From contig JBCCIS010000016.1 of the NCBI GenBank assembly GCA_039028155.1, positions 25,491 through 89,490 of the forward strand: a DNA stretch of 64,000 nt, written 5' to 3'. This DNA is from Pseudomonadota bacterium. GTDB lineage: Bacteria > Pseudomonadota > Alphaproteobacteria > SP197. The translations under genes and the position numbers were made by a program. This document shows positions 42,998 through 51,782 of this stretch, piece after piece. Under the pieces are notes generated by a model. That model did no database searches and was not told the DNA's origin. It saw only the letters and a program-made list of their open reading frames with translations. Positions within the stretch are counted from its first letter, which is position 1, and every line of letters starts with the position of its first letter.

Positions 42998-43714
42998 TCA
43001 GTCAAACTCCCGCGCGATTAGAGCCGAGAGCGGTTTGACCTGATTGCCGTCCGCATCGAAGTTCATCGGGTCCAACCAAGTCGTGTGCGCTGCGGCAAGG
43101 CGCGGCCACTCGTGATCGACGATCGCGTACCAAGCGGTATCACGGTTGCGTCCTTTGTAGTGGGTTGCCTGCCGGAACACGCCTTCGAAGCTGAATCCAA
43201 GACGCTCGGCGGCACGGCGTGACGCTGCGTTCAGGGCATCGCACTTCCACTCGCAACGGCGATAACCCAGCGCAAACACATGGTCGATCATCAGATGCAG
43301 CGCCTCTGTCGCCATGGTGGTCCGCTGCAATTGCAGTGACATCTGAATGCTGCCCACCTCGATCGAACCATCGTCGGGCGCGATTCGCAGATAGGAGCCC
43401 CAACCAACCGCACGGCCCGACGATGCCGCGACAAAGGCGAAGTAGACGGTATCGTCCGCGCCGCACTCTCGTTTCAGCCAGGTATCGAACGCTTGGGGTG
43501 TATCGAAGGGTCCGTAGACCATGTAGGTCCACCCTGTTCCCGCCTTGTCGCTCGCGGTTGTATCCCACAAGTCGTCCGCATGGGCGCTATGGTCGAGCGG
43601 TTCCAGGCGCACGAACCTGCCTTCCAATGTCCGGCGCGCGGGGTAGGGCGGCGGCGACCAAGCGGATGGCATCGGGTCGCCGATCGGCTGGCCTCGCTTG
43701 TTAGTTGCGCGCAT
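42998..43714 (-). CDS. GNAT N-acetyltransferase (RimJ/RimL-like)
   Basis: The 238-residue protein resembles the RimJ/RimL-type acetyltransferases. The start RFVRLEPLDHSAHADDLW near 32-49 is typical of the group, and acetyl-CoA-binding residues are around SLQLQRTTMATEALHLMIDH near 126-145 with an N-A-A-S-R-R-A-A-E-R-L-G-F segment near 161-173. It may acetylate a protein N-terminus or an antibiotic-like amine. A second ATG at codon 15 is also possible. It follows the redox operon with an independent gap. Confidence 0.83.
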   Translation of the reverse strand: MRATNKRGQPIGDPMPSAWSPPPYPARRTLEGRFVRLEPLDHSAHADDLWDTTASDKAGTGWTYMVYGPFDTPQAFDTWLKRECGADDTVYFAFVAASSGRAVGWGSYLRIAPDDGSIEVGSIQMSLQLQRTTMATEALHLMIDHVFALGYRRCEWKCDALNAASRRAAERLGFSFEGVFRQATHYKGRNRDTAWYAIVDHEWPRLAAAHTTWLDPMNFDADGNQVKPLSALIAREFD

Positions 43715-43739
43715 ACGTCACCTTGTACATGCCGTGTCA

Positions 43740-45770
43740 TCACTCCTGGGCCGCGCTGGCTCTATGGCTGTTGGTCCAATCCAGACACGACCGCAGCAAG
43801 CGCAGATAGAGGTTGGGCGGATAGTAGTCGTGATCGGAGTCGGGGTAACTCACCAGATGCGCCTCGGCGCCGGCCCGTCTTAACGCCCGATAATACTCCT
43901 CCAACTGCGTGTGGGGGACGTTGTCGTCCAGCAACCCGCCTTGGATCAAGATGGGCGTTTCGACGTTCTTGACGTGGAAGATCGGCGAGCGGTCCAGGAA
44001 GACCTGCAGGTTGTCGATGAAACTGCCGCCCAGATACCAGCTCGTCTGGAAGTAACCGTTGGTGCCTTCCAGACTGATGTAGTCGGTCTCGCCGGCAACC
44101 GCGCACGCGGCCTTAAACATGTCGGTCTGCGTGACGATCCAGCTCGTCATGGTGCCGCCATTGCTTTGACCGATGACGAAGAGCTGATCGGGGTCGACAA
44201 GGCCCATGTCGAGCACATGGTCGACGCCGGAGATGATGTCCTGATAGTCCAGGATGCCGAAGTTACCGACCAGCCCCTCGCGGAACGTCTTGCCGTAACC
44301 AAGCGTGCCTCGGTAGTTCACCCGCAGGACGAAATAGTCCTCGGCCGCATAGGCGGCGGTCGCAAAGAACTTCATCAGCGGCAGGTATTCGTTGAAGTCG
44401 ACGCCGTTCGGCCCGCCGTGGATCTGTACGGCCAGCGGATACTGACGATCCGCGTTGTAGTTCGTGGGATAGGTGAGGATCGCCTCGACTTGCGTGTTGT
44501 CCAGGGACTGCCAGTGGATCAGTTCCGTCTTCCCGATGGGAATGTCCAGGAACGCGTCATTCACGCTGCTGATCTTCGTCGGCGCGTAATTCTGGATGTT
44601 ACTGATGTAGACGGCGGGCGGCGTGTTATACGTCTGGCCGATGAAGGCGAACTTTTCGTTGTCGTCTCTGACATCGACGAACGATGAGACGAGGTAGGTG
44701 TTCAGACCGGGCGCGTCGATGTTCTCCGGTGAACCGAACACCTTCTCATACGGACTGCCGTCGATTGGCATGCGGTAGAAGGAATAGGTCACGCGATCGT
44801 TCTCTACGTAATAGAGGCCCTTGGAGTCCGGCGCCCACTGCCAGATGAACGGCAGTTGGTTCTTGGAGCTGGGCAGGGTGACGGTCTCGCCGCCGCCGGC
44901 GGGGATCAGCTTGATGTCCCACAGGAACGACCACTTGAACGCGCCGGGCGCATTGATGAACGCGATCCACTTGCCGTCCGGCGAGTACTTCGGAAAGTAG
45001 GCCCAGTTGTCGTTGCCGATATCGACCTTTTTCACCTGCTGGGTCGCGATATCGGTGATAGCGAGTTGGGCGTGCGTCCAGGAGTCCAGACCCGGTGCTT
45101 GCTGGTAGACGAAGACGATCTTCTTGCTGTCCGGTGACCAGCCATAGGACCAGTTGCCGGCCCAGATACTCACGGTGAAGTCCTGGTCCGGCGTGAGGTC
45201 GATGACGTCACCGCTGGCGCGGCCGTCATCAAGCTTCTGTAGCCACAGGTGGTTCTTGTTGAAGACATCCGGATTGTTCACAGGCGGGTCGACATAGCTG
45301 GGGTTCGCCATGACGAAGGCGATCGCCGTGCCGTCGGGTGCCCAGCGGAAACTTGAAATGCCCAGCTTCGCGTCGGTGAGCTGTCTGGGGTCGCTGCCGT
45401 CGGCGTTGATCAGCCAGACATTGTTGGTGCCCGACTGCGACGAAAGGTAGGCGACGGTCTTACCGTCCGGCGACCACTGCGCGCCTGAGATGTGTGGCGA
45501 GGCTTCGTGCAGCGTGCGCACGTTGGTGCCTTCCAGATCCGAGATGACGAATGCCGTCAGGTAGGCGTCGTTCTCAAGATCGACCGTGTTGATGCCATAG
45601 AGCAGCGCGTCGCCATCAGGGGAGAACGAGAGGTCGGAGAGCCTCTTGACGTCGAGGCTGCGTTCCGGCGTCCACACATCGTTCGCCAACGTGGTGTCCG
45701 GCGGCGTCGTGACAAACACCAGCAAGCAGAAGGACAAGACTGTGGCCGCACGTTTCCAATTGCGTTTCAT
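43740..45770 (-). CDS. S9 family serine peptidase (prolyl oligopeptidase/acylaminoacyl-peptidase type), exported
   Basis: The 676-residue protein has a signal peptide (RAATVLSFCLLVFVTTPPD, cleavage near 30). A beta-propeller part follows with repeated WSPDGK-like units (WSPDGKTVAY, YSPDGKWIAF), then a C-terminal alpha/beta hydrolase. The catalytic Ser is in VIGQSNGGTM near 541, with Asp in GLLDDNVPH and His in SDHDYYP near the end. It probably cleaves short peptides in the periplasm. No gene partner is near. The length is normal for the family. Confidence 0.9.
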   Translation of the reverse strand: MKRNWKRAATVLSFCLLVFVTTPPDTTLANDVWTPERSLDVKRLSDLSFSPDGDALLYGINTVDLENDAYLTAFVISDLEGTNVRTLHEASPHISGAQWSPDGKTVAYLSSQSGTNNVWLINADGSDPRQLTDAKLGISSFRWAPDGTAIAFVMANPSYVDPPVNNPDVFNKNHLWLQKLDDGRASGDVIDLTPDQDFTVSIWAGNWSYGWSPDSKKIVFVYQQAPGLDSWTHAQLAITDIATQQVKKVDIGNDNWAYFPKYSPDGKWIAFINAPGAFKWSFLWDIKLIPAGGGETVTLPSSKNQLPFIWQWAPDSKGLYYVENDRVTYSFYRMPIDGSPYEKVFGSPENIDAPGLNTYLVSSFVDVRDDNEKFAFIGQTYNTPPAVYISNIQNYAPTKISSVNDAFLDIPIGKTELIHWQSLDNTQVEAILTYPTNYNADRQYPLAVQIHGGPNGVDFNEYLPLMKFFATAAYAAEDYFVLRVNYRGTLGYGKTFREGLVGNFGILDYQDIISGVDHVLDMGLVDPDQLFVIGQSNGGTMTSWIVTQTDMFKAACAVAGETDYISLEGTNGYFQTSWYLGGSFIDNLQVFLDRSPIFHVKNVETPILIQGGLLDDNVPHTQLEEYYRALRRAGAEAHLVSYPDSDHDYYPPNLYLRLLRSCLDWTNSHRASAAQE

Positions 45771-45933
45771 CGTTCTGCAAGCGCCTCAATGGTGGATCAG
45801 CTCTGGCGGGAAGTTTTGATGTGGTATTCCCCAGGGGGTTGATGTTGCCGTGATGGCGCTGGTCGTGCAACTGTCGCGCGCGGCGTGACGCCTATCGGCC
45901 TCAAGTGCCGCCCTGCCAACCTAAGGAGTTTCC

Positions 45934-46278
45934 ATGACCGTTAAACGTATCGAACCCAAGGACTGGTACAGCGCAGCCTCGATCCACGGCGACACCGTCT
46001 ATCTGTCAGGCCAGGTCGCTGCCGACACCAGCCAGGATGTCGAGGGCCAGTCGCGCCAGGTCTTCGCCGAGATCGACCGCGTGCTCGCCGCATGCGGCAG
46101 TCACAAGTCCAAGGTCTTGATGGTCAATGTCTACCTGCAGGACATGGCGACCTTTCAACAGATGAACAAAGTCTGGCTGGAGTGGATCGACCCCGACAGT
46201 AAACCCTGCCGCGCGACGGTTCAGGCTGGGCTGGCGCTCGATTTTGGTATCGAGGTTACGCTGACAGCGGCCATCTAG
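45934..46278 (+). CDS. RidA family protein, first of a tandem pair
   Basis: The 114-residue protein is a RidA/YjgF family member, which removes reactive enamine/imine intermediates made by PLP enzymes. The typical catalytic Arg is in PCRATVQAG near 89-97 and the late acidic residue is in GIEVTLTAA near 105. A start of KRIEPKDWYSAASIHG differs from the standard RidA entry. It is followed by a paralogue after 133 bases. AAGGAG precedes the ATG. The exact enamine is unknown. Confidence 0.87.
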   Translation: MTVKRIEPKDWYSAASIHGDTVYLSGQVAADTSQDVEGQSRQVFAEIDRVLAACGSHKSKVLMVNVYLQDMATFQQMNKVWLEWIDPDSKPCRATVQAGLALDFGIEVTLTAAI

Positions 46279-46411
46279 CGTAGATCCACGTGACCATGGG
46301 GAACCGGTTGACGGTTCCTCATCGTCACGATTCGCTCTAAGCAAGAACCGAAACCGCAAAGGTGTTATAGGCTTCCGGGATCACAACCAAAACATCTCGG
46401 GAGCCAAGCCT

Positions 46412-46759
46412 ATGTCCATCATCCGTCACGAACCCGGCGAGTTCTTCTGCGGCGCCATCGTTCACGGCGAGACCGTTTACGTTTCCGGCAAGACGGCGAC
46501 CGATACCAGCCAGGGCGTCAGGGGCCAGACCCGTCAGATACTGGCCGAGATCGACCGCTCACTGGCCCTGTGCGGCAGCGACAAGTCGAAGCTTCTAATG
46601 GTCAACATCTGGCTCACCGATATCCGCAAGTGGTCGAAGATGAACGAGGTGTGGGACGAGTGGGTCGACCCGCACAACAAGCCGTGTCGCGCGACGGTCG
46701 AGGCAGCACTTGCCGCCCCCGATCTGAAAGTCGAAATCGCCTGTGTTGCCGCGCGCTGA
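46412..46759 (+). CDS. RidA family protein, second of a tandem pair
   Basis: The 115-residue protein shares the family core with its neighbour: VHGETVYVSGKTATDTSQG near 18-36, and PCRATVEAALA near 89-99 with the Arg. A tandem duplication is the simplest explanation for the pair. The two may serve different substrates or form a mixed trimer. A strong hairpin follows the stop at 46781. It does not belong to a larger operon that I can see. Confidence 0.87.
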   Translation: MSIIRHEPGEFFCGAIVHGETVYVSGKTATDTSQGVRGQTRQILAEIDRSLALCGSDKSKLLMVNIWLTDIRKWSKMNEVWDEWVDPHNKPCRATVEAALAAPDLKVEIACVAAR

Positions 46760-46780
46760 CGTCAGCGAGTGACGAACAAC

Positions 46781-46822
46781 GCTGCATCCTCGCCCCCCGG
46801 ACAATCGGTGCGAGGATGCAGC
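46781..46822. repeat. Perfect 13-bp hairpin after the second RidA gene
   Basis: GCTGCATCCTCGC (46781-46793) and GCGAGGATGCAGC (46810-46822) are exact complements with a 16-base loop. There is no T-tract, so it is a weak rho-independent terminator on the plus strand. It may be a stem that protects the 3' end. Confidence 0.65.
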
Positions 46823-46842
46823 ATGACAGTCGTCACACGCCT

Positions 46843-46904
46843 AGAGCGGATCGCGATTAATCAGAGCCACTCTGCGGCTACGATCAATCGCGTGAATCCG
46901 CTCT
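46843..46904. repeat. Imperfect palindrome with AGAGCGGAT ends
   Basis: AGAGCGGAT (46843-46851) pairs with ATCCGCTCT (46896-46904), and the inner parts GCGATTAATC and GATCAATCGC also pair mostly. Its end is shared with the repeat at 13475-13488. It is a REP-like or MITE-like palindrome in a 214-base spacer without genes. Confidence 0.65.
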
Positions 46905-46916
46905 CGATCAAATAGT

Positions 46917-46976
46917 TAGAGCAGAGCGCACTCTATCTGGATCGCAAGCGACTCAGATAGAGTGCGCTCTGCTCTA
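46917..46976. repeat. Perfect 23-bp palindrome overlapping a stop codon
   Basis: The arms 46917-46939 and 46954-46976 are exact 23-base complements around a 14-base loop. Arms start TAGAGCAGAGCGCACTCTAT. The last CTA is the TAG stop of the solute-binding protein gene on the minus strand, so the structure sits at the end of that transcript and could act as a terminator. Confidence 0.8.
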
Positions 46977-48095
46977 GAAGCCGGCGCGGATCTCGTCGAA
47001 GATGGCAATGTGTTCCTGTTTTAGGTCGACCGGCACGAACTGATAGGTGTGCGACCCGGCCAGTGATTCTTCCGGTGTCGACAAACCGTTTCGCTCCAGC
47101 ACTTCGTCATCGACCATGTCGTACGACAACCTGTTGGCCGCGCCGAGTGCGAATACCTCGATCATGTAGGCGCCGGCTTCGGGCGACATGCTGGCATTGA
47201 TGAAGTCGTAGACCAACGCTTCGTCGGTGCCCTCCTTGTTGGCGCGCGACAATCCGCAGACATAACTGATCAAGCCTTCCTGCGGTTGCGCCCACTTGAA
47301 CGGTATGCCGGACTCGATCAGCGGTGGAATGGCCGCCGACCAGGCATAACTCAAGACGACCTCGCCTGAGACGAACGCCTCCAGTGCGGATGTCTGCTCG
47401 CCCCAATAAAACCGCACGAGATCGCGTTGTTTGCGCATCAACGCTTCGACTTCCTCCAACCTCTCACCCGAAGGACGATAGGGATCCTCCAGATCGCCGG
47501 CGGCGAGGGAAGCGACCGGCACGACCGCATCGGTGCTGTCCCAAATCGCGATCCGGCCGGCGTAGGTATCGTCAAAGAAGAGCTTCCACGATTCCGTTTC
47601 GGGCGTGATATCCGTCAGGTCCGTGCGGTAAACGAACGAGGTAAAGCCGTAATAGGTCGGCACGTAGTAGCGCTCGCCCTTGTCGAATGCCGCCTCAGGG
47701 CTGCGGATCGATTCGAAGGTGTCGTCGAGATACTCCAGCCGGCTCTCGTCGATCGGCTGCAAACCGACGCGCATCCAGTTGGGCATGACATCGATGCACG
47801 GACAGACGACATCGGCCTCATAACCGGCCCGCAGTTTCTCGATCGCTTCGTACTCGTCACCATAGAACGTGACGACCGGCTCGCCGTGTTTGCTGGCAAA
47901 CACCGGATAGAGGTTGGGGTCCTCGAACCCGCCCCAGGTGAAGTAAGTGAGGTCCTCGCCGCTTGCCGCCTTTGCCTGTCGGTTGATGACCGGCGCCGTC
48001 ACACCGACGACGCCGGCGGCCGCTGCCAATTGTTTGACTTCACGTCGGCTGAGCCTGCCTTGGGACAGCCGATCAATCATCTTGATACGATTCAT
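46974..48095 (-). CDS. Extracellular solute-binding protein, PotD-like, third paralogue
   Basis: The 373-residue protein has a SRRE twin-arginine-like motif at about 15-18, a hydrophobic stretch and an AKAASGE cleavage-like region near 42. The mature part starts FTWGGFEDPNLYPVF and keeps the family's FINASMSPEAGAYMIE segment near 300-315. It resembles the two genes at 14-17 kb but is more diverged. GGGAGGAC lies before the ATG at 48095. No transporter genes are next to it. Its stop is inside a strong palindrome. Confidence 0.83.
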   Translation of the reverse strand: MNRIKMIDRLSQGRLSRREVKQLAAAAGVVGVTAPVINRQAKAASGEDLTYFTWGGFEDPNLYPVFASKHGEPVVTFYGDEYEAIEKLRAGYEADVVCPCIDVMPNWMRVGLQPIDESRLEYLDDTFESIRSPEAAFDKGERYYVPTYYGFTSFVYRTDLTDITPETESWKLFFDDTYAGRIAIWDSTDAVVPVASLAAGDLEDPYRPSGERLEEVEALMRKQRDLVRFYWGEQTSALEAFVSGEVVLSYAWSAAIPPLIESGIPFKWAQPQEGLISYVCGLSRANKEGTDEALVYDFINASMSPEAGAYMIEVFALGAANRLSYDMVDDEVLERNGLSTPEESLAGSHTYQFVPVDLKQEHIAIFDEIRAGF

Positions 48096-48188
48096 GATGT
48101 CCTCCCGATCCACGGGCGACCCACGGGGATGGCCCGTGGAGGACAGCATGAGCCGCTGTCATCTGCTTGTCATCTTAATTGGCAAATT

Positions 48189-48941
48189 TTAGCGCGTCGC
48201 CGTGCTGCCACCGTCGACCGAGAGCATGGCGCCGGTCGTGAACTTCGAGGCGGGGTTGGCGAGGTAGAGGATCGCGTCGGCGATTTCTTCCGGCAACCCG
48301 ATGCGTTTCATGGGCGCGTAGTTCTTGAGCTCTTCGAGTGACGGGTCGTCTGCCGTGATGTCCGCGCCATCTGTCACCATGTCGGTCATGACGCCGCCGG
48401 GGCAGACCGCGTTGACGCGCACGGCCGGCGCCTCGTCGAACGCCATGGCGCGCGTCAGGTTGGCGACCGCACCCTTGCTGGCGCAGTAAAGCGCCATGTT
48501 GGCGTTGCCGACCAGGCCGGATTCCGACGCCGTGTTAACGATCGATCCGTTGCTCGCACGCAAGGTGGGCAGGGCGGCCTTGCTGCAGAAGAAGACGCCC
48601 TTGACGTTGATATCCATCAGCCAGTCATAGGCGTCCTCGCCGACCTCGTCGACGGGCCCTTCTGCGAAGACGCCGGCGTTGTTGACCAGGATGTCGAGGC
48701 CGCCAAGCGATGCAATGGCGTCGCCGACCAGCTGTTCGCACGCCGCGGCCGTGGCGACGTCACCGGGTGCCGCGACCAGCCGTTCGCTGCCCAGTTTGTC
48801 GATTGTCGCCGCGACCGCCTCGGGCTTGCGTCCGTTGACGGCCACGACGGCGCCAGCATCGCGAAACGCTCGCGCGGTCGCCTTGCCGATGCCGCGAGTC
48901 GAGCCGGTCACCAATACCCTCAAGCCATCGAAGTTCGACAT
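48189..48941 (-). CDS. Short-chain dehydrogenase/reductase (FabG-like)
   Basis: The 250-residue protein is a classical SDR. The coenzyme loop is TGSTRGIGKAT near 12-22, NNAG is near 89-92, and the catalytic Ser/Tyr/Lys are in VNTASESG and YCASKGAVAN near 136-165. The C-terminal LSVDGGSTA is common. It lies between a binding-protein gene and a hexapeptide protein. The substrate is unknown. Confidence 0.88.
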   Translation of the reverse strand: MSNFDGLRVLVTGSTRGIGKATARAFRDAGAVVAVNGRKPEAVAATIDKLGSERLVAAPGDVATAAACEQLVGDAIASLGGLDILVNNAGVFAEGPVDEVGEDAYDWLMDINVKGVFFCSKAALPTLRASNGSIVNTASESGLVGNANMALYCASKGAVANLTRAMAFDEAPAVRVNAVCPGGVMTDMVTDGADITADDPSLEELKNYAPMKRIGLPEEIADAILYLANPASKFTTGAMLSVDGGSTATR

Positions 48942-49006
48942 CGCCTACTCCTCCCAAAAGACATGAGCCCGCATGCTAACAGGGCGGAGGAGGTGGCTGC
49001 TATCGC

Positions 49007-49546
49007 TCAGTCGGTCTGGCCGAGCTCCGCGCGATACTCATGAACTTCCTTCACGTACCAGCGTGCGTTCTCGACGATCCACGCGCTCTCCTCGTCGGTG
49101 AGGTCACGCAGCTTCTTGGCGGGCACGCCGGCCCACAGTTCGCCGGCCTTGACGGTCTTACCGGGAGAGACGAGCGCGCCGGCTGCGACCTGGGCGCCGG
49201 TTTCAACAGTGGCGCCGTCCAGAATGATGGCGCCGCTGCCGACCAGGCAGCAGTCCTGAAGATGACAGGCGTGCAGGTGGACGGCGTGACCGATGGTGAC
49301 ATCATCACCGATGATCGTCGGATACTCCGTCGAAACATGGATGATGGTGTTGTCCTGCACATTGCTGCGCGCGCCGATGGTGATCGGCCCGTCATCGCCG
49401 CGGACGGTCGCGTTGAACCAGACGCTGGCCTCTTCCGCCAGGGTGACGTCGCCGATTACCGCCGCGCCGGGCACCACCAGGGAACGCGGATGCAGGGTCG
49501 GCCACGTGCCGTGATAGGGCATGATGACCGGTTCGGGGTACGCCAT
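49007..49546 (-). CDS. Gamma-carbonic-anhydrase-like hexapeptide-repeat protein
   Basis: The 179-residue protein forms a left-handed beta-helix of hexapeptide repeats (AAVIGDVTLAEEASVWFNA pattern near 28-46). The zinc-binding His residues are in IIHVSTEY, TIGHAVHLHACH near 84-95. It looks like the PaaY/YrdA group, many of which lack shown anhydrase activity. AGVPAKKLR near 140 is a common ending of the domain. It lies 30 bases after the stress-protein gene. Confidence 0.85.
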   Translation of the reverse strand: MAYPEPVIMPYHGTWPTLHPRSLVVPGAAVIGDVTLAEEASVWFNATVRGDDGPITIGARSNVQDNTIIHVSTEYPTIIGDDVTIGHAVHLHACHLQDCCLVGSGAIILDGATVETGAQVAAGALVSPGKTVKAGELWAGVPAKKLRDLTDEESAWIVENARWYVKEVHEYRAELGQTD

Positions 49547-49576
49547 GGTGTGTTGACTGTCAGGTGCGGAGTGGCG

Positions 49577-50020
49577 TCAGCGGACGACGACGACGGTGCA
49601 CGGCGCCAAGCTCGACACCTTGTGCGAAACACTGCCCAACAGCATGCTGTCGATATCGCCCAGGCCACGGCTGCCCATGATGATACAATCTGCCTTGACC
49701 TCCTTGGCGAAGTCGACAACCGAGCGGGCGACATTGCCTTCGCGCAGCTCAAACTTCGGATCCGACTTGCCGCCCTGGCGCGCGCGCGTTCGCGCATTCT
49801 CCAGAATGTTCTTGGCCAACTCGTCGGTTACGAACGACGAACCCGCCTGGCGGTACTCACTTTGCGCGAACTTGTCGATGTCGCCGGTGTACTTGGCGCG
49901 CCGGCTAACATTGACCAGATAGATCTGGGAATCGTACTTCCCCGCGAGATCGACCGCGGCGTCGACCGCCTGCAGTGCGTGCTCTGAGCCGTCGACCGGC
50001 ACAACAATTCTCTCGAACAT
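49577..50020 (-). CDS. Universal stress protein (UspA family)
   Basis: The 147-residue protein has the UspA fold. It begins FERIVVPVDGSEHALQAVD with the acidic residue that contacts ATP, and has the G-x2-G-x9-G nucleotide motif in MGSRGLGDIDSMLLGSVSHKV near 115-135. ATP binding is therefore likely. AAGGGG lies a little before the ATG at 50020. The role is generic stress tolerance; no partner gene is apparent. Confidence 0.9.
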   Translation of the reverse strand: MFERIVVPVDGSEHALQAVDAAVDLAGKYDSQIYLVNVSRRAKYTGDIDKFAQSEYRQAGSSFVTDELAKNILENARTRARQGGKSDPKFELREGNVARSVVDFAKEVKADCIIMGSRGLGDIDSMLLGSVSHKVSSLAPCTVVVVR

Positions 50021-50094
50021 GAAACCACCCCTTTGCGTCCTAGGCCATCTAATCACGGAAATCCGCAATACATCAAACGGCGAGGGCGCGATGA

Positions 50095-50122
50095 CCTGTT
50101 CTGTCAGGTTGGCTTCGCGATT
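50095..50122. repeat. CCTGT-hairpin repeat, second copy
   Basis: CCTGTTCTGTCAGG (50095-50108) followed by GGCTTCGCGATT matches the block at 13434-13460. It lies between the stress-protein gene and the PhyH gene. It encodes nothing visible. Confidence 0.55.
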
Positions 50123-50140
50123 GGGATAGGTTGGCGGCGT

Positions 50141-51010
50141 TTACTCCGCGGCAGCCTTTTGTCCCTGCAGTCCAAAGAAGGAATCGTCCTCATAGGCTTC
50201 CGGCAGTTCGATCACCGTATCCGTTAGACGGGCAAAGCGGGTGGCCTCGCCGCGCACGATCTGACCGTATTGGGCACTAGGCATGGCGGGCGGCGTCAGA
50301 GCAAACGCATCGGCGGCCGTGTAGTCGCAGATCAGCAGGGCGCGGGGCCGGTCGGTCGTGTTGGGGCCGCCGCCATGGACCATCCAGGTGTGCTGCAGGA
50401 CAACATCGCCGGCCTTGCCGGTCAGCGGCACGGCGGACTGTTCAAAGCCTGCGTGATGTTCTTCGCCGATGGTTCCCGTGTAGCGGCCATCGTTGAACAG
50501 GCTGAGCGGCGTCTTGTGCGATCCCGGCACGACCATCAGCGGGCCCATGTCCTCGGTCACGTCGTCGAGCAGCAGCAACGCGACGACGACATCGTCGTTG
50601 GTGTGCGGATCGAAGGCATGATCCTGGTGCCAGCCGACATAGGTCGGTGAGCCCGGCAGCTTCACGTTGATCTTGCAGTGATGGAACTTGACGTTGGGTC
50701 CGATCAGGTCGGTGATGGCGTCAGGGATCGCGCTGTCGAACAGGATACCCTTGATGACATCCGAGATCTCGGTGGGGTTGGAGATACGGCGCAGCAGGGG
50801 ACACTCAGCACTGTGGCCTTCGGCGACGTCGAAGCGCGCCTTGCCGTCCATGCACGTGCCCCAGTTTGCTGTCTGTGACCGGCTCTCCTCGACCCAGTCG
50901 GCAAGCTGGCGCTGGGCTGCTTCCAGCGAGGCGCCGGTCACCGCCTGGCGCACCACGACATAACCGTCACGTTGGAATTGGCTGACGTGGTCGTCACTTA
51001 GAATAGCCAT
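50141..51010 (-). CDS. Phytanoyl-CoA dioxygenase (PhyH) family Fe(II)/2-oxoglutarate oxygenase
   Basis: The 289-residue protein has the double-stranded beta-helix oxygenase fold. The metal ligands are His and Asp in GWHQDHAF near 126-133 and a late His in WMVHGGGPN, with the 2-oxoglutarate-binding Arg in DRPRALLICDY. It probably hydroxylates a small molecule or lipid; the family is broad. The start FQRDGYVVVRQAV near 12-24 is typical. It follows no clear operon. Substrate is unknown. Confidence 0.88.
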   Translation of the reverse strand: MAILSDDHVSQFQRDGYVVVRQAVTGASLEAAQRQLADWVEESRSQTANWGTCMDGKARFDVAEGHSAECPLLRRISNPTEISDVIKGILFDSAIPDAITDLIGPNVKFHHCKINVKLPGSPTYVGWHQDHAFDPHTNDDVVVALLLLDDVTEDMGPLMVVPGSHKTPLSLFNDGRYTGTIGEEHHAGFEQSAVPLTGKAGDVVLQHTWMVHGGGPNTTDRPRALLICDYTAADAFALTPPAMPSAQYGQIVRGEATRFARLTDTVIELPEAYEDDSFFGLQGQKAAAE

Positions 51011-51141
51011 GCCCCGCTCCCTCGCGGATAGTGCATCAGTCGCTCGGTGCGATCGTACATCCGCAAGGAGAAGCGGGGCAATCGGGTAATAGGGTCAAAG
51101 CGGTCTTGTAAGAAGCCGCCTCAGACTAGTCCGATTGGGCT

Positions 51142-51624
51142 CTAGTTGCTGGCCTTGTAGGTCGATATGGCGTCTTCCAGCTCGTCATAGGCCTCGCAGC
51201 CCAGCCAGCAGATGTCGTCAAGTTTGGCCAGCTGTTCTTCGGCTTTTGCCAGATCGCCGGCGGCCAGATAGGCCTCGCCCAGATACTCCAGGGCGTTCTT
51301 GTGTTCGGGGTCCAGTGCCAGGGCCTTATCGTAGTTGGCGAACGCGTTATCCAGATCGCCCGACTGACGATAGCTGTAGGCCAGCATGTTGAAGGCGTCA
51401 GCGTTGTTGGGATCCTCCTGGGTCGCGATCGTGAACTCCTGGATCGCCATCGGCCAATCCTCATCGTTGACCGCATCCATGCCGGACTTGAGCGCCGAAC
51501 CCGCCGGCGTATCGTCATAGGAGTTGGTGTCGTCGCTGGAACTGCCACCGGCGGCAAACGCCGAGCCCGCGGCAAACAGGAAGATCGCAAGCACCCCGGC
51601 AACAACATCAAACGGTTTGGTCAT
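51142..51624 (-). CDS. Exported TPR-repeat protein
   Basis: The 160-residue protein has a signal peptide (VVAGVLAIFLFAAGSAFA, near 7-24) and then three tetratricopeptide units, such as ADAFNMLAYSYRQSGDLDNA and ALEYLGEAYLAAGDLAKAEE. Two Cys near the end, CWLGCEAYDEL, could form a disulfide in the periplasm. The function is likely protein binding. It is divergent from the histone-deacetylase-like gene. Confidence 0.82.
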   Translation of the reverse strand: MTKPFDVVAGVLAIFLFAAGSAFAAGGSSSDDTNSYDDTPAGSALKSGMDAVNDEDWPMAIQEFTIATQEDPNNADAFNMLAYSYRQSGDLDNAFANYDKALALDPEHKNALEYLGEAYLAAGDLAKAEEQLAKLDDICWLGCEAYDELEDAISTYKASN

Positions 51625-51782
51625 CGCGTCGTTCTCCAGCTAGATAGGTCAGGTCCATCCGCGCCCCAGCATTGGGGATCCGTGGCTTGGCGCGAGGAAA
51701 CGGCACGACTGTGGCCGGACCCGGGCGCGCCGCTTCCCGGGCCCTATCCTACTACGCGGAACTTGTGACGAGGGATGCAGTC

